The position numbers and the translations under genes were made by a program. A stretch of DNA of 64,000 bases from Rhizobium sp. BK313 (GTDB lineage Bacteria > Pseudomonadota > Alphaproteobacteria > Rhizobiales > Rhizobiaceae). The notes beneath the pieces are model-generated. The model had not been told where the DNA came from. It ran no database searches and saw nothing but the letters and a program-made list of their open reading frames with translations. Below are positions 46,196 through 55,345 of the stretch, in pieces. The DNA is taken from assembly GCF_014193655.1 (NCBI RefSeq), contig NZ_JACHZQ010000005.1:62001-126000 (forward strand), written 5' to 3'. Within the stretch, counting starts at the first letter, position 1; the number at the start of each line of letters is the position of its first letter.

Positions 46196-46624
46196 CTAAA
46201 ATCCCATCTTGCTCGTCTTCAGCAAAATATTAGACTCCGTCGTGTTGATGCCGTTGATCAGCCGGATGCGGCGCAGCGTTTCGTCGAAGGAGGCGAGGTC
46301 GCGGTCTTCCAGTTCAGCGATGAAATCCCATTTGCCGTTGGTGCTGTGCAACGCCCTTACCTGCGGCAGGCCGCGAAGCTGGTCGGCGACCTTGTCCGCC
46401 ATCTTGCCGAGCACCTCGATCATGATGATGGCGCGCACGCCGGCGGCGCGGGTTTCATGGCCGGTTCTGATGGTGAAGGCGGTGATGGTGCCGCTATCGA
46501 CCAGCCGTTCGATGCGCGCGGTCACGGTGGCGCGTGAGGCGCCGGTCGCTGCCGCCAGCGATGAGACGGAGGTACGGGCATTGTGGCGCAGCGCGCTCAG
46601 GAGGTCGCGATCGAGATCATCCAT
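46196..46624 (-). CDS. Lrp/AsnC-family regulator, probable regulator of arginine catabolism
   Basis: The 142-residue protein has an N-terminal winged helix (DRDLLSALRHNARTSVSSLAAATGASRATVTARIERLVDSGTI) and a RAM ligand domain (VLGKMADKVADQLRGL...). It begins 138 bases before the arginase gene and is divergent from it, the usual placement of a local regulator such as ArgR-like or PutR-like Lrp proteins. Its ligand could be arginine or ornithine. The dyad at 46659-46686 lies in the gap. Confidence 0.85.
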   Translation of the reverse strand: MDDLDRDLLSALRHNARTSVSSLAAATGASRATVTARIERLVDSGTITAFTIRTGHETRAAGVRAIIMIEVLGKMADKVADQLRGLPQVRALHSTNGKWDFIAELEDRDLASFDETLRRIRLINGINTTESNILLKTSKMGF

Positions 46625-46658
46625 GGACTTGTCATTCTGCTAGATAGCACTATTCAAT

Positions 46659-46686
46659 TTGTCGAAGACTACTCGATTTTCGACAA
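46659..46686. promoter_or_regulatory. Candidate Lrp operator before the arginase gene
   Basis: TTGTCGAA (46659-46666) and TTCGACAA (46679-46686) are perfect 8-base arms 12 bases apart, between the divergent Lrp-type regulator and arginase genes. The spacing and position fit a regulator-bound site for both directions. Confidence 0.5.
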
Positions 46687-46761
46687 TTTTCCATCTTTTT
46701 GCTGTCATCTCCCTCACTGATAATCGAGATCGACAGCCCCTAACTCTCTGGAGCGCCGCCG

Positions 46762-47697
46762 ATGAACGTAGAATCCACATCCATCACACTGATCGGCGTT
46801 CCGCTTGAGGAAGGCTCCGGCCGCCGCGGCGCCGGCATGGGCCCAACAGCCCTGCGCATTGCCGGCATCGAGACGATGCTGACGGAGCTCAACCACCGCG
46901 TCACCGACGCCGGCGACCTGCGTCCGGCCCCGGCCGCCGATCTGCCGGACCATCCGAAGGCACATAATTTGAAGATCGTCGGCGCCTTCACCCGTGCTCT
47001 GGAAGCCAAGGTCTACGAAGTTGCCTCGTCGGGCGGTTTCCCGCTGATCCTCGGCGGCGATCACAGCCTCTCCATGGGCAGCGTCTCCGGCATGGCGCGC
47101 TATGCGGCTAGGGTTGGCCGGCCGCTGTTCGTGCTTTGGCTGGACGCGCATTCGGACTTCAATTCCCCGGCCACATCGCCCTCGGGCAATATTCATGGCA
47201 TGCCCGTCGCCTTCTTCTGCGGCGAAGCGGAAATCGCAGATATCCTGCCGGCCAGCCGGCCACTGGTCGATCCGAAGAAGGTTTTCCAGGTTGGCATACG
47301 CTCCGTCGATCCGCACGAGCGCCAGGAAATCCGCGAGCACGGCGTCAACGTCTTCGACATGCGCTCGCTCGACGAACAAGGTGTGGCGGCGATCATGCGC
47401 CGGGTGCTCGACACGATCAGCGCCGCCAACGGCCTGCTGCATGTCAGTTTCGATGTCGATTTTCTCGATCCGGATATAGCGCCGGGTGTCGGAACGACCG
47501 TACCGGGCGGCGCGACCTTCCGCGAGGCCCATCTCATCATGGAAATGCTGTCCGACAGCGGCCTCGTTTCATCGCTCGATCTGGTCGAACTCAATCCGTT
47601 CCTCGACGATCGCGGCAAGAGCGCCCGCGTCCTGGTGGAAATGGCAGCAAGCCTGTTCGGGCGGCGCATTTTTGATCGCCCGACAAGGGCGGCCTAG
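46762..47697 (+). CDS. rocF: Arginase
   Basis: Arginase hydrolyses arginine to ornithine and urea. The 311-residue protein has the Mn2+ ligand blocks LGGDHSLSMG, WLDAHSDFNSP and SFDVDFLDPDIAPGVGTTVPGG, and the C-terminal DLVELNPFLD, complete for the ureohydrolase family. The next gene is ornithine aminotransferase, so together they take arginine to glutamate semialdehyde. The start is ATG at 46762 with GGAG upstream. Confidence 0.93.
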   Translation: MNVESTSITLIGVPLEEGSGRRGAGMGPTALRIAGIETMLTELNHRVTDAGDLRPAPAADLPDHPKAHNLKIVGAFTRALEAKVYEVASSGGFPLILGGDHSLSMGSVSGMARYAARVGRPLFVLWLDAHSDFNSPATSPSGNIHGMPVAFFCGEAEIADILPASRPLVDPKKVFQVGIRSVDPHERQEIREHGVNVFDMRSLDEQGVAAIMRRVLDTISAANGLLHVSFDVDFLDPDIAPGVGTTVPGGATFREAHLIMEMLSDSGLVSSLDLVELNPFLDDRGKSARVLVEMAASLFGRRIFDRPTRAA

Positions 47698-47769
47698 GTT
47701 TTCAATCTGGCATGATCTTACCCAAAGCCATCTACACTTTGGGGAGTATTTACTCCGCGGGAGACTACC

Positions 47770-48972
47770 ATGAGCGCATCTGCCGATCTTATCGCCACCG
47801 AACAGCGCCTCGGCGCCCACAATTACAAGCCGCTCGATGTCGTGCTGAACCGCGGCGAAGGCGTCTACGTCTGGGATACGGACGGCAAGCGCTACCTCGA
47901 TTGCCTGTCGGCCTATTCGGCGGTCAACCAGGGTCACTGCCATCCGAAGATCCGCGAAGCGATGATCGAGCAGGCCGGAAAGCTGACGCTCACCTCCCGC
48001 GCTTTCCGCAACGACCAGCTCGCCTATCTCTATGAAGAGCTGGCGGCGCTGACCGGCTCGCACAAGATCCTGCCGATGAACTCCGGCGCAGAGGCCGTCG
48101 AAACCGCGATCAAGGCCGTGCGCAAATGGGGCTATGAGGTGAAAGGCGTTCCGGAAAACCAGGCGGAGATCATCGTCTTCTCGAACAATTTCCATGGCCG
48201 GACACTCAGCATCATCAGCTTTTCGACCGATCCGGATGCCCGCACCGGCTTCGGCCCATATACGCCAGGCTTCCGCACTGTTCCCTTCGGCGATGTCGAT
48301 GCCTTTGCTGCCGCAATCAACGGAAATACCGTTGCCGCGCTGATCGAGCCGATCCAGGGCGAGGCCGGCGTCATCATTCCCGCGCCCGGCTACTTCACCC
48401 GCGTGCGCGAACTCTGCACCGTCAACAACGTCACCCTCATCCTCGATGAGATCCAGACCGGCCTGGGCCGCACCGGCAAGCTGCTCGCCGAAGAGCACGA
48501 GGGCATCGAGGCCGACGTGACGCTGATCGGCAAGGCTCTGTCGGGCGGCTTCTATCCGGTTTCCGCGGTGCTTTCCAATTCTGAAGTGCTCGGCGTCTTG
48601 AAGCCCGGCCAGCATGGCTCCACCTTCGGCGGCAATCCACTCGCCTGCGCCGTCGCTCGCGCCGCACTGCGCGTCCTGACCGAGGAAGGCATGATCGAGA
48701 ACGCCGCTGTCATGGGCGATTATTTCCTTGAAGGCCTGCGCTCGATCCGCTCGAACATCGTCAAGGAGGTGCGCGGCCGCGGGCTGATGATGGCGGTGGA
48801 ACTGGTGCCGGAGGCCGGCGGCGCGCGGCAATATTGCTACCAGCTCAAGGATCTCGGCCTGCTCGCCAAGGACACGCACGATCACACGATCCGTCTTGCG
48901 CCGCCATTGGTCATCACCCGCGATCAGGTCGATTGGGCGCTGGAACAGATCGACAAGGTACTGGCTAAATAA
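47770..48972 (+). CDS. rocD: Ornithine--oxo-acid transaminase
   Basis: Transfers the delta-amino group of ornithine to 2-oxoglutarate, giving glutamate-5-semialdehyde. The 400-residue class-III PLP enzyme has the ornithine aminotransferase start (NYKPLDVVLNRGEGVYVWDTDGKRYLDCLSAYSAVNQGHCHP in outline), LPMNSGAEAVETA, the DEIQTGLGRTGK block and LIGKALSGGFYPVSAVLS with the PLP lysine. GGGAGA precedes the ATG. Probably one transcript with rocF. Confidence 0.93.
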   Translation: MSASADLIATEQRLGAHNYKPLDVVLNRGEGVYVWDTDGKRYLDCLSAYSAVNQGHCHPKIREAMIEQAGKLTLTSRAFRNDQLAYLYEELAALTGSHKILPMNSGAEAVETAIKAVRKWGYEVKGVPENQAEIIVFSNNFHGRTLSIISFSTDPDARTGFGPYTPGFRTVPFGDVDAFAAAINGNTVAALIEPIQGEAGVIIPAPGYFTRVRELCTVNNVTLILDEIQTGLGRTGKLLAEEHEGIEADVTLIGKALSGGFYPVSAVLSNSEVLGVLKPGQHGSTFGGNPLACAVARAALRVLTEEGMIENAAVMGDYFLEGLRSIRSNIVKEVRGRGLMMAVELVPEAGGARQYCYQLKDLGLLAKDTHDHTIRLAPPLVITRDQVDWALEQIDKVLAK

Positions 48973-49106
48973 GCCAAACCTTTGGAAGTGGCCAAAGTAT
49001 ATCCTGTCGAAATCTCTTCTACAGGTTTAGGTTTGAGCAACATTCTTGCGTTATCGTCGTGATAACGCGTCAGTTTTGGCGCCGTGCTCCAATGGGAAGA
49101 ATGTTC

Positions 49107-49583
49107 ATGGCCACGATCAATTCCACCAGCTTCAGCGGCGACACTTTGGAGATCATTGCCTTCCGGCTTCATGATCAGGAGTTCTGCGTCAAGACCACCA
49201 CGATCCGCGAAATTCGCGGCTGGGCGCCGTCCACGCCGATCCCGCATGCGCCGGCCGATGTCATCGGCGTCATGAACCTGCGCGGCTCAGTCATCCCAAT
49301 CATCGACCTCGCCTACAAGCTTGGCATGAAGAGCACGGTCGCCAATGAACGCAGCGCCATCGTCGTCGCCGAAGTCCACAACATGGTCATCGGCATGCTG
49401 GTCGACCGCGTCTCCGATATCCTGACGATTTCCTCCAGCCAGGTCCAGCCAGTCCCCGAAGTCACTGCCTCCTTCGATCGCGCCTATTGCGAAGGCATCA
49501 TCGCCACCGAAAGCGGCATGATCTGCTTCCTGAACCTCGCCAAGATGTTCAAGGAAAGCGAAGCGGAAGAACTCGCCGCCTAA
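49107..49583 (+). CDS. cheW: Chemotaxis adaptor CheW
   Basis: CheW couples methyl-accepting receptors to the kinase CheA. The 158-residue protein shows the CheW fold: EIIAFRLHDQEFCVKTTTIREI, AHPADVIGVMNLRGSVIPIIDLAYKLG (seen as APADVIGVMNLRGSVIP) and AIVVAEVHNMVIGMLVDRVSDILTI. ATG at 49107 has GGGAAGA 6 bases before it, better than the upstream starts at 49059 or 49092. It is an orphan copy: no cheA or receptor gene is near. Confidence 0.88.
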   Translation: MATINSTSFSGDTLEIIAFRLHDQEFCVKTTTIREIRGWAPSTPIPHAPADVIGVMNLRGSVIPIIDLAYKLGMKSTVANERSAIVVAEVHNMVIGMLVDRVSDILTISSSQVQPVPEVTASFDRAYCEGIIATESGMICFLNLAKMFKESEAEELAA

Positions 49584-49614
49584 GCGCCTGTTTTTCATTC
49601 CACCCTCCATAAAT

Positions 49615-49643
49615 AAAACCGCCCGGTTTTCCAGGGCGGTTTT
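49615..49643. terminator. Bidirectional terminator between cheW and the fds operon
   Basis: AAAACCGCCC (49615-49624) and GGGCGGTTTT (49634-49643) form a perfect 10-bp stem with A and T tracts at its base, so it can stop transcription from cheW and from the opposite-strand fds genes. Confidence 0.85.
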
Positions 49644-49645
49644 CT

Positions 49646-49774
49646 TCATGCAAGCAGCGTGCCGGGTTCAGCCGAATAGCGCATATTGATCCTCACCCAG
49701 ACACCCCAGAGCAGCGGAATGCCGACGATTGCCCAGGCGATCAACGCATTGGCGATCAGACCCAGCGCCAACAT
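49646..49774 (-). CDS. Possible 42-residue membrane peptide at the end of the fds operon
   Basis: A short open frame directly after fdsD on the same strand, ending at the bidirectional terminator. It starts with ATG at 49774, 11 bases past the fdsD stop. The peptide is one membrane span (MLALGLIANALIAWAIVGIP, continuing LLWGVWV) with a short polar tail. The ribosome-binding site is weak. It looks like a genuine small gene by position and composition, but I cannot name it. Confidence 0.5.
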   Translation of the reverse strand: MLALGLIANALIAWAIVGIPLLWGVWVRINMRYSAEPGTLLA

Positions 49775-49784
49775 TAAGGCCGGA

Positions 49785-50042
49785 TCAGTCTTGTTTGACC
49801 GGCTCCGGTCTATGGATCAAGGGGGCTGCCTCCAGCACCAGAGGATTCAACCCACTGTCTCCCTGATCGATCATCTCGAAAAGCTGCCGCCGCATGCGCG
49901 GTTCCCAGAACTTATTGATATGCGTCGCAACGCCCTGCACCGCTTCGTTGGCCGGCTGCGTCTTGAAGAAGGTGGCGATCTGGTTCGCCATATAGACGAG
50001 CTTGGTCGCGGTTTTTCCATGAGGTGTGTCGTCAGGCGACAT
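49785..50042 (-). CDS. fdsD: Formate dehydrogenase delta subunit
   Basis: An 85-residue protein that matches the FdsD family: LVYMANQIATFFKTQ (helical N-part) and VATHINKFWEPRMRRQLFEMI, then GLNPLVLEA. FdsD is needed for full activity of the NAD-dependent formate dehydrogenase complex; it is not a redox subunit. Its start overlaps the fdhD stop by 11 bases, so it is the last certain gene of the fds operon. Confidence 0.88.
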   Translation of the reverse strand: MSPDDTPHGKTATKLVYMANQIATFFKTQPANEAVQGVATHINKFWEPRMRRQLFEMIDQGDSGLNPLVLEAAPLIHRPEPVKQD

Positions 50043-50859
50043 CGGCGATGCTCCCCGGGATAATGCGCTGCGGGTGGGTGAAAATCTCGAAATCGTCGCC
50101 GCGCACCAGTGCCACCAACGTCATGCCCGCCTCCTCGGCCGTACGGATAGCAAGTGCCGTCGGCGCGGAAATGGCGACGAGGACGGAGCTGCCCAATATC
50201 GCCGCCTTCTGCACCATCTCGACGGACAGCCGGCTGGTGACGGCAACGACGCCCTCAGAGCCCTTATGGCCGGAACGGATGACGGCGCCGCAGAGCTTGT
50301 CCAGCGCATTGTGCCGCCCGACATCTTCGCGCACCGCGATCAATCCCTCGGCCGGGATATAAAAGCCCGCCCCATGCACGGCGCGGGTCTCGCGGTTCAA
50401 CAACTGCGCGTCGCTCAAAAGAGCGACTGCCTTGACGATATCTCCATGCGAGACCGTCAGCGAGACCGTCGAAACATCCGGCACCTTGCGCACCGCCTGC
50501 TCGATCGATTCGATGCCGCAGAGCCCACAGCCGACCGGTCCGGCCATATGCCGTCGCCGGACGCGCAGCGCATCGGCCGCGTCATCGACCAGGGTGATCT
50601 GCACGTCAATCCCCTGCTCGTCTTCAACCGGCTCGACCGCGGCAATCTGATCGATATCGGTAATGATGCCCTCGGTCAGACTGAATCCAACCGCAAAATC
50701 CTCAATGTCGGCCGGCGTTCCCATCATCACCGCATGCGAGGAGCCGCCATAGGAAAAAGCGATCGGCACCTCTTCCGGCACGATGCGCGATCCGGAGCGA
50801 ACAACGCCGTTGCGACGCACAGTCTCGGGGGCGGTGGTGGTGGGAGGGAAACGGGTCAT
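50032..50859 (-). CDS. fdhD: Formate dehydrogenase accessory sulfurtransferase FdhD/FdsC
   Basis: FdhD/FdsC delivers sulfur to, and protects, the bis-MGD molybdenum cofactor before it enters the formate dehydrogenase. From the ATG at 50859 it is 275 residues. It has PIAFSYGGSSHAVMMGTPADIEDFAVGFSLTEGII (seen in order) and the Cys pair GPVGCGLCGIES, with DVGRHNALDKLCG and RLSVEMVQKAAILG near the end. The open frame reaches 50931 over the end of fdsA and that part is not supported. Lies between fdsA and fdsD. Confidence 0.9.
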   Translation of the reverse strand: MTRFPPTTTAPETVRRNGVVRSGSRIVPEEVPIAFSYGGSSHAVMMGTPADIEDFAVGFSLTEGIITDIDQIAAVEPVEDEQGIDVQITLVDDAADALRVRRRHMAGPVGCGLCGIESIEQAVRKVPDVSTVSLTVSHGDIVKAVALLSDAQLLNRETRAVHGAGFYIPAEGLIAVREDVGRHNALDKLCGAVIRSGHKGSEGVVAVTSRLSVEMVQKAAILGSSVLVAISAPTALAIRTAEEAGMTLVALVRGDDFEIFTHPQRIIPGSIADVA

Positions 50860-50902
50860 AGGCTGACGGGGCGTGTAGTACCCCCCTCTTTCGCTCTCGA
50901 TC

Positions 50903-53782
50903 TCACTCCGCCGCCTCCAACTTCCCAGCAATCCGGCGAGACTGTCGCGCCTGTTCGTCGTAGTCGATCTGCCATTGCGACGGACCGTTGGAGGGCGAGA
51001 CCTGTACGGCCGTCACCTTGTATTCCGGGCAATTAGTCGCCCAGTCGGAATAGTCCGTCGTGATGACGTTCGCTTGCGTATCGGGATGGTGGAAGGTCGT
51101 ATAGACCACGCCGGGGGCCACGCGGTCAGTGATCAGCGCACGCAGCGTCGTATCGCCGGAGCGGCTGGCGAGCTTGATCCAATCTCCATCGCGGATGCCG
51201 CGCTGTTCGGCATCGTGCGGATGGATCTCCAGCCGGTCCTCGGCATGCCAGACGACATTCTCCGTGCGCCGTGTCTGCGCCCCGACATTGTACTGGCTGA
51301 GAATGCGTCCCGTCGTCAGCAGCAGCGGGAAGCGCGGTCCGGTGCGTTCATCAGTCGCGACGTACTCGGTGCGGATGAACTTGCCCTTGCCGCGCACGAA
51401 ACCGTCGACATGCATGATCGGCGATCCCAGAGGCGTCTTTTCGTTGCAGGGCCACTGCACGGAACCCATCTTCTCGAGATAATCGTAGGAGACCAGCGCA
51501 AAGCTCGGCGTCGTCGCAGCGATCTCGTCCATGATCTCCGATGGGTGCTGATAATTCCAGGCAAGACCCATGGCCTGCGCCATCTTCTGCGTCACTTCCC
51601 AGTCGGCATAGCCGTTGCGTGGGCTCATCACCTTGCGCACGCGGTTGATGCGGCGCTCGGCATTGGTGAAGGTGCCGTCCTTTTCCAGGAAGGTCGAGCC
51701 CGGCAGGAAGACGTGGGCGTAGTTGGCCGTCTCGTTCAGGAAGAGATCATGGACGACGACGCATTCCATGGCGGCAAGGCCGGCCGCGACATGCTTGGTG
51801 TCCGGATCGGACTGCAGGATATCCTCGCCCTGGATGTAGATGCCCTTGAAGGTGCCATCGACGGCGGCATCCAGCATATTGGGGATGCGCAGGCCCGGCT
51901 CCTTGTCGAGCTTCACACCCCAGAGCTTCTCGAAGATATCGCGCGTCGCATCGTCGGAGATGTGGCGATAGCCCGGCAGCTCATGCGGGAAGGAGCCCAT
52001 GTCGCAGGAACCCTGGACGTTGTTCTGGCCACGCAGCGGGTTCACGCCGACGCCCGGACGGCCGATATTGCCGGTCGCCATGGCAAGATTGGCGATGGCC
52101 ATGACAGTCGTCGAGCCCTGGCTATGCTCGGTGACACCCAGGCCGTAATAGATCGCGCCATTGCCGCCCTTGGCATAGAGACGGGCCGCACCGCGAACGA
52201 GATCGGCGGGAACGCCAGTGAACTTTTCCGTCTCCTCCGGGCTATGCTGCGGCTCGGCAACGAAAGCTGCCCAGTCCTCGAATTCCGACCAGTCGCAGCG
52301 CTCGCGGATGAACTTCTCGTCGAACAGACCTTCCGTGACAATGACATGGGCAAGTGCCGTTAACACGGCGACATTGGTGCCTGGCTGCAGTGGCAGGTGG
52401 AAGCTTGCCTCCACATGCGGCGTACGAACCAGATCGATGCGGCGCGGATCGATGACGATAAGCTTCGCGCCTTGGCGCAGCCGCTTCTTCAGCCGCGAGG
52501 CGAACACCGGATGGCCGTCCGTCGGGTTGGCGCCGATGACGATGACGACGTCGGATTGTTCGACGCTGTCGAAATTCTGCGTGCCGGCCGAGGTGCCGAA
52601 CGCCTGGCCAAGGCCATAGCCGGTCGGCGAATGGCAGACGCGGGCACAGGTATCGACATTGTTGTTGCCGAAGCCGGCGCGCACCAGCTTCTGCACCAGG
52701 AATGTCTCCTCGTTGGTGCAGCGCGACGAGGTGATACCGCCGACGGAATCGCGGCCATATTGATATTGGAGGCGCTTGAATTCGGTGGCGATATGCGCAA
52801 ACGCCTCATCCCAGGTGACTTCGCGCCAGGGATCGCTGATCTTCTCACGGATCATCGGATTGAGGATGCGGTCTTTGTGAGTCGAGTAGCCATAGGCGAA
52901 CCGGCCCTTGACGCAGGAATGGCCGCGATTGGCCTGGCCGTCCTTCCACGGCACCATGCGCACCAGTTCCTCGCCGCGCATCTCCGCCTTGAAGGAGCAA
53001 CCGACGCCGCAATAGGCGCAGGTGGTGACGACCGAATGCTCCGGCTGACCGATCGATATCACCGATTTTTCGGTCAACGTCGCCGTCGGGCAGGCCTGCA
53101 CGCAGGCGCCGCAGGAGACGCATTCCGAATCGATGAAACTCTCGTGCATGCCCGCGGAGACGCGCGAGCCAAAACCGCGGCCCTCGATGGTCAGCGCGAA
53201 GGTGCCCTGCACCTCCTCACAGGCATTCACGCAACGGGAGCAGACGATGCATTTGGACGGGTCATAGGTGAAATAGGGATTGGACTCGTCCTTCGGCATC
53301 CATTTCAGATTGATCTCGCCACTGTTGCGCGCCGTAACGTGATTGTCGCCGTCATAGCCGTAGCGGACGTCGCGCAGACCGACGGCGCCCGCCATGTCCT
53401 GCAATTCGCAATCGCCATTGGCGGCGCAGGTCAGGCAGTCGAGCGGATGGTCGGAGATATAGAGCTCCATCACGCCGCGGCGGATATCCTTCAACCGGCC
53501 GGTCTGTGTGTGCACCACCATGCCCGGCGCCACCGGCGTCGTGCAGGAGGCCGGCGTGCCTGCCCTTCCCTCGATCTCGACCAGACAGAGGCGGCAGGAG
53601 CCGAAGGCATCGATCATGTCGGTGGCGCAAAGCTTCGGTACCATGATCCCTGCTTCTCTCGACGCGCGCATGACCGAGGTGCCTTCCGGCACGGAGATCT
53701 GCTGCCCGTCAATGGTCAAGGTCACCATGGTTTCGGAGCGGGAGGCGGGCGTGCCGTAGTCGATTTCGGAAACAAGGGACAT
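50903..53782 (-). CDS. fdsA: NAD-dependent formate dehydrogenase alpha subunit
   Basis: The catalytic subunit; oxidises formate to CO2 at a Mo-bis-MGD site. The 959-residue protein has an N-terminal [2Fe-2S] domain (C52, C63, C66, C80), a NuoG-like His/Cys cluster, two ferredoxin [4Fe-4S] motifs (CIVCSRCVNACE and CVSCGACVQACP), the Mo-domain cluster CAYCGVGCSF, and the active-site Cys region NVDTCARVCHSPTGYGLG, so it uses Cys and not selenocysteine. It ends with a molybdopterin dinucleotide-binding domain. Six bases separate it from fdsB. Confidence 0.95.
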   Translation of the reverse strand: MSLVSEIDYGTPASRSETMVTLTIDGQQISVPEGTSVMRASREAGIMVPKLCATDMIDAFGSCRLCLVEIEGRAGTPASCTTPVAPGMVVHTQTGRLKDIRRGVMELYISDHPLDCLTCAANGDCELQDMAGAVGLRDVRYGYDGDNHVTARNSGEINLKWMPKDESNPYFTYDPSKCIVCSRCVNACEEVQGTFALTIEGRGFGSRVSAGMHESFIDSECVSCGACVQACPTATLTEKSVISIGQPEHSVVTTCAYCGVGCSFKAEMRGEELVRMVPWKDGQANRGHSCVKGRFAYGYSTHKDRILNPMIREKISDPWREVTWDEAFAHIATEFKRLQYQYGRDSVGGITSSRCTNEETFLVQKLVRAGFGNNNVDTCARVCHSPTGYGLGQAFGTSAGTQNFDSVEQSDVVIVIGANPTDGHPVFASRLKKRLRQGAKLIVIDPRRIDLVRTPHVEASFHLPLQPGTNVAVLTALAHVIVTEGLFDEKFIRERCDWSEFEDWAAFVAEPQHSPEETEKFTGVPADLVRGAARLYAKGGNGAIYYGLGVTEHSQGSTTVMAIANLAMATGNIGRPGVGVNPLRGQNNVQGSCDMGSFPHELPGYRHISDDATRDIFEKLWGVKLDKEPGLRIPNMLDAAVDGTFKGIYIQGEDILQSDPDTKHVAAGLAAMECVVVHDLFLNETANYAHVFLPGSTFLEKDGTFTNAERRINRVRKVMSPRNGYADWEVTQKMAQAMGLAWNYQHPSEIMDEIAATTPSFALVSYDYLEKMGSVQWPCNEKTPLGSPIMHVDGFVRGKGKFIRTEYVATDERTGPRFPLLLTTGRILSQYNVGAQTRRTENVVWHAEDRLEIHPHDAEQRGIRDGDWIKLASRSGDTTLRALITDRVAPGVVYTTFHHPDTQANVITTDYSDWATNCPEYKVTAVQVSPSNGPSQWQIDYDEQARQSRRIAGKLEAAE

Positions 53783-53788
53783 CTGGTC

Positions 53789-55345
53789 TTACTCCGCCGC
53801 TTCAATCAGGGGGACCGGAGAGAAATCCTCCGGGAAATGCGTCATCGCGCTCATGACCGGATAGGGCGTGAAACCGCCCAAAGCGCAGAGCGAGCCGAAT
53901 TTCATCGTGTTGCAGAGATCGGCAAGCAGCGCCCGGTTCTTTTCCGGCTCGATGCCGCGTGCGATCTTGTCTGCCGTTTCGACGCCGCGGATCGAGCCAA
54001 TACGGCAGGGCGTGCACTTGCCGCAGCTTTCCACCGCGCAGAATTCCATGGCGAAACGCGCCTGCTTCAACATGTCGGCGGTATCGTCGAAGACGACGAT
54101 GCCGGCATGACCGATCAGCCCATCCTTCGCCGCAAAGGCTTCATAGTCGAAAGGCGTGTCGAAGAGCTCACGTGGGAAATAGGCTCCCAGCGGCCCGCCG
54201 ACTTGCACGGCCTTCACCGGACGGCCGCTCCTCGTGCCGCCGCCGATCTTGTCGACGATATCGCCGAGCGACAGGCCGAAGGCCGTTTCATAGAGGCCGC
54301 CGTGTTTGACGTTGCCCGCGATCTGGAGGGGAATGGTGCCGCGCGAACGGCCCATGCCGAAATCGCGGTAGAAGGTCGCGCCCTTGTCCATGATCACGGG
54401 GACGGACGCGAGCGAAATGACGTTGTTGATGACGGTCGGACAGTTGAAGAGGCCCTTATGCGCCGGCAGCGGCGGCTTCGCACGCACGACGCCGCGCTTG
54501 CCTTCGAGGCTGTTGAGCAGCGCGGTTTCCTCACCGCAGACATAGGCGCCAGCACCGGTCCGCACTTCCATGTCGAAGGATTTGCCTGAGCCGAGAACGG
54601 AAGGGCCGAGAATGCCGGCCTTGCGTGCTATTTCGACCGCTTCCGTCATCACGGCGATCGCATGCGGATATTCCGAGCGCGTATAGACGAAGCCCTTGGT
54701 CGCGCCGGTTGCCAGACCGGCAATCGCCATGCCCTCGATCAAAACGAAGGGATCACCCTCCATGATCATGCGGTCGGCGAAGGTGCCGCTATCGCCCTCG
54801 TCGGCATTGCAGACGATGTATTTGCGCTCACCCGGCGCGTCAAGCACCGTCTTCCATTTGATGCCTGTCGGAAAGCCGGCGCCACCGCGACCGCGCAGGC
54901 CGGAGTCGGTAACTTCTTTCACGATGTCTGCCGCAGCCATATCGGCAGCGCGGCGCAGCCCCTTGAGACCGCCATGGGCTTCGTAGTCTTCCAGCGAAAG
55001 AGGATCGGTGATGCCGCAGCGGGCGAAGGTGAGACGGGTCTGTTCCTTGAGGAATGGGAGGTTTTCAACCTCCCCAAGACAGAGCGTATGATCGCCGCCG
55101 GTGATCAGCCCGGCATCGAATAGCATAGAAACGTCGTTAGCCTTCACCGGCCCGTAGCCAATACGCTTGCCGTCGACTTCGACCTCGACCAACGGCTCCA
55201 GCCAGAACATGCCGCGCGAGCCGTTGCGCACGATCTGCGCATCGAGGCCTCGGTTGGCGAGCTCCTGTGCGATAGCCTTGGCCACTTTCTCGGCGCCGAG
55301 AGAAAGAGCGGCTGCATCGCGGGGGATGTAAATCTTCACCGTCAT
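53789..55345 (-). CDS. fdsB: NAD-dependent formate dehydrogenase beta subunit (FMN/NAD, NuoF-like)
   Basis: Passes electrons from the alpha subunit to NAD+. 518 residues from the ATG at 55345 (MTVKIYIPRDAAAL). It has an N-terminal thioredoxin-like part, then NuoF blocks: DSGLRGRGGAGFPTGIKW (FMN site), CNADEGDSGTFADRM, GAGAYVCGEETALLNSLEGKRG, and the [4Fe-4S] site ESCGKCTPCRIG. The longer open frame to 55450 is inside fdsG and is rejected. Its ATG overlaps the fdsG stop by 4 bases. Confidence 0.94.
   Translation of the reverse strand: MTVKIYIPRDAAALSLGAEKVAKAIAQELANRGLDAQIVRNGSRGMFWLEPLVEVEVDGKRIGYGPVKANDVSMLFDAGLITGGDHTLCLGEVENLPFLKEQTRLTFARCGITDPLSLEDYEAHGGLKGLRRAADMAAADIVKEVTDSGLRGRGGAGFPTGIKWKTVLDAPGERKYIVCNADEGDSGTFADRMIMEGDPFVLIEGMAIAGLATGATKGFVYTRSEYPHAIAVMTEAVEIARKAGILGPSVLGSGKSFDMEVRTGAGAYVCGEETALLNSLEGKRGVVRAKPPLPAHKGLFNCPTVINNVISLASVPVIMDKGATFYRDFGMGRSRGTIPLQIAGNVKHGGLYETAFGLSLGDIVDKIGGGTRSGRPVKAVQVGGPLGAYFPRELFDTPFDYEAFAAKDGLIGHAGIVVFDDTADMLKQARFAMEFCAVESCGKCTPCRIGSIRGVETADKIARGIEPEKNRALLADLCNTMKFGSLCALGGFTPYPVMSAMTHFPEDFSPVPLIEAAE

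Noticed and set aside
52397..54589. A 730-codon plus-strand open frame and similar long frames opposite genes (18841-20367, 26542-28221, 31334-32800, 24197-25396)
   Set aside because: All lie antisense to well-supported genes (fdsA/fdsB, the CorC-type gene, dacF, dxr, the transpeptidase) and show the His/Arg/Asp-rich composition of high-GC shadow frames, with no domain.
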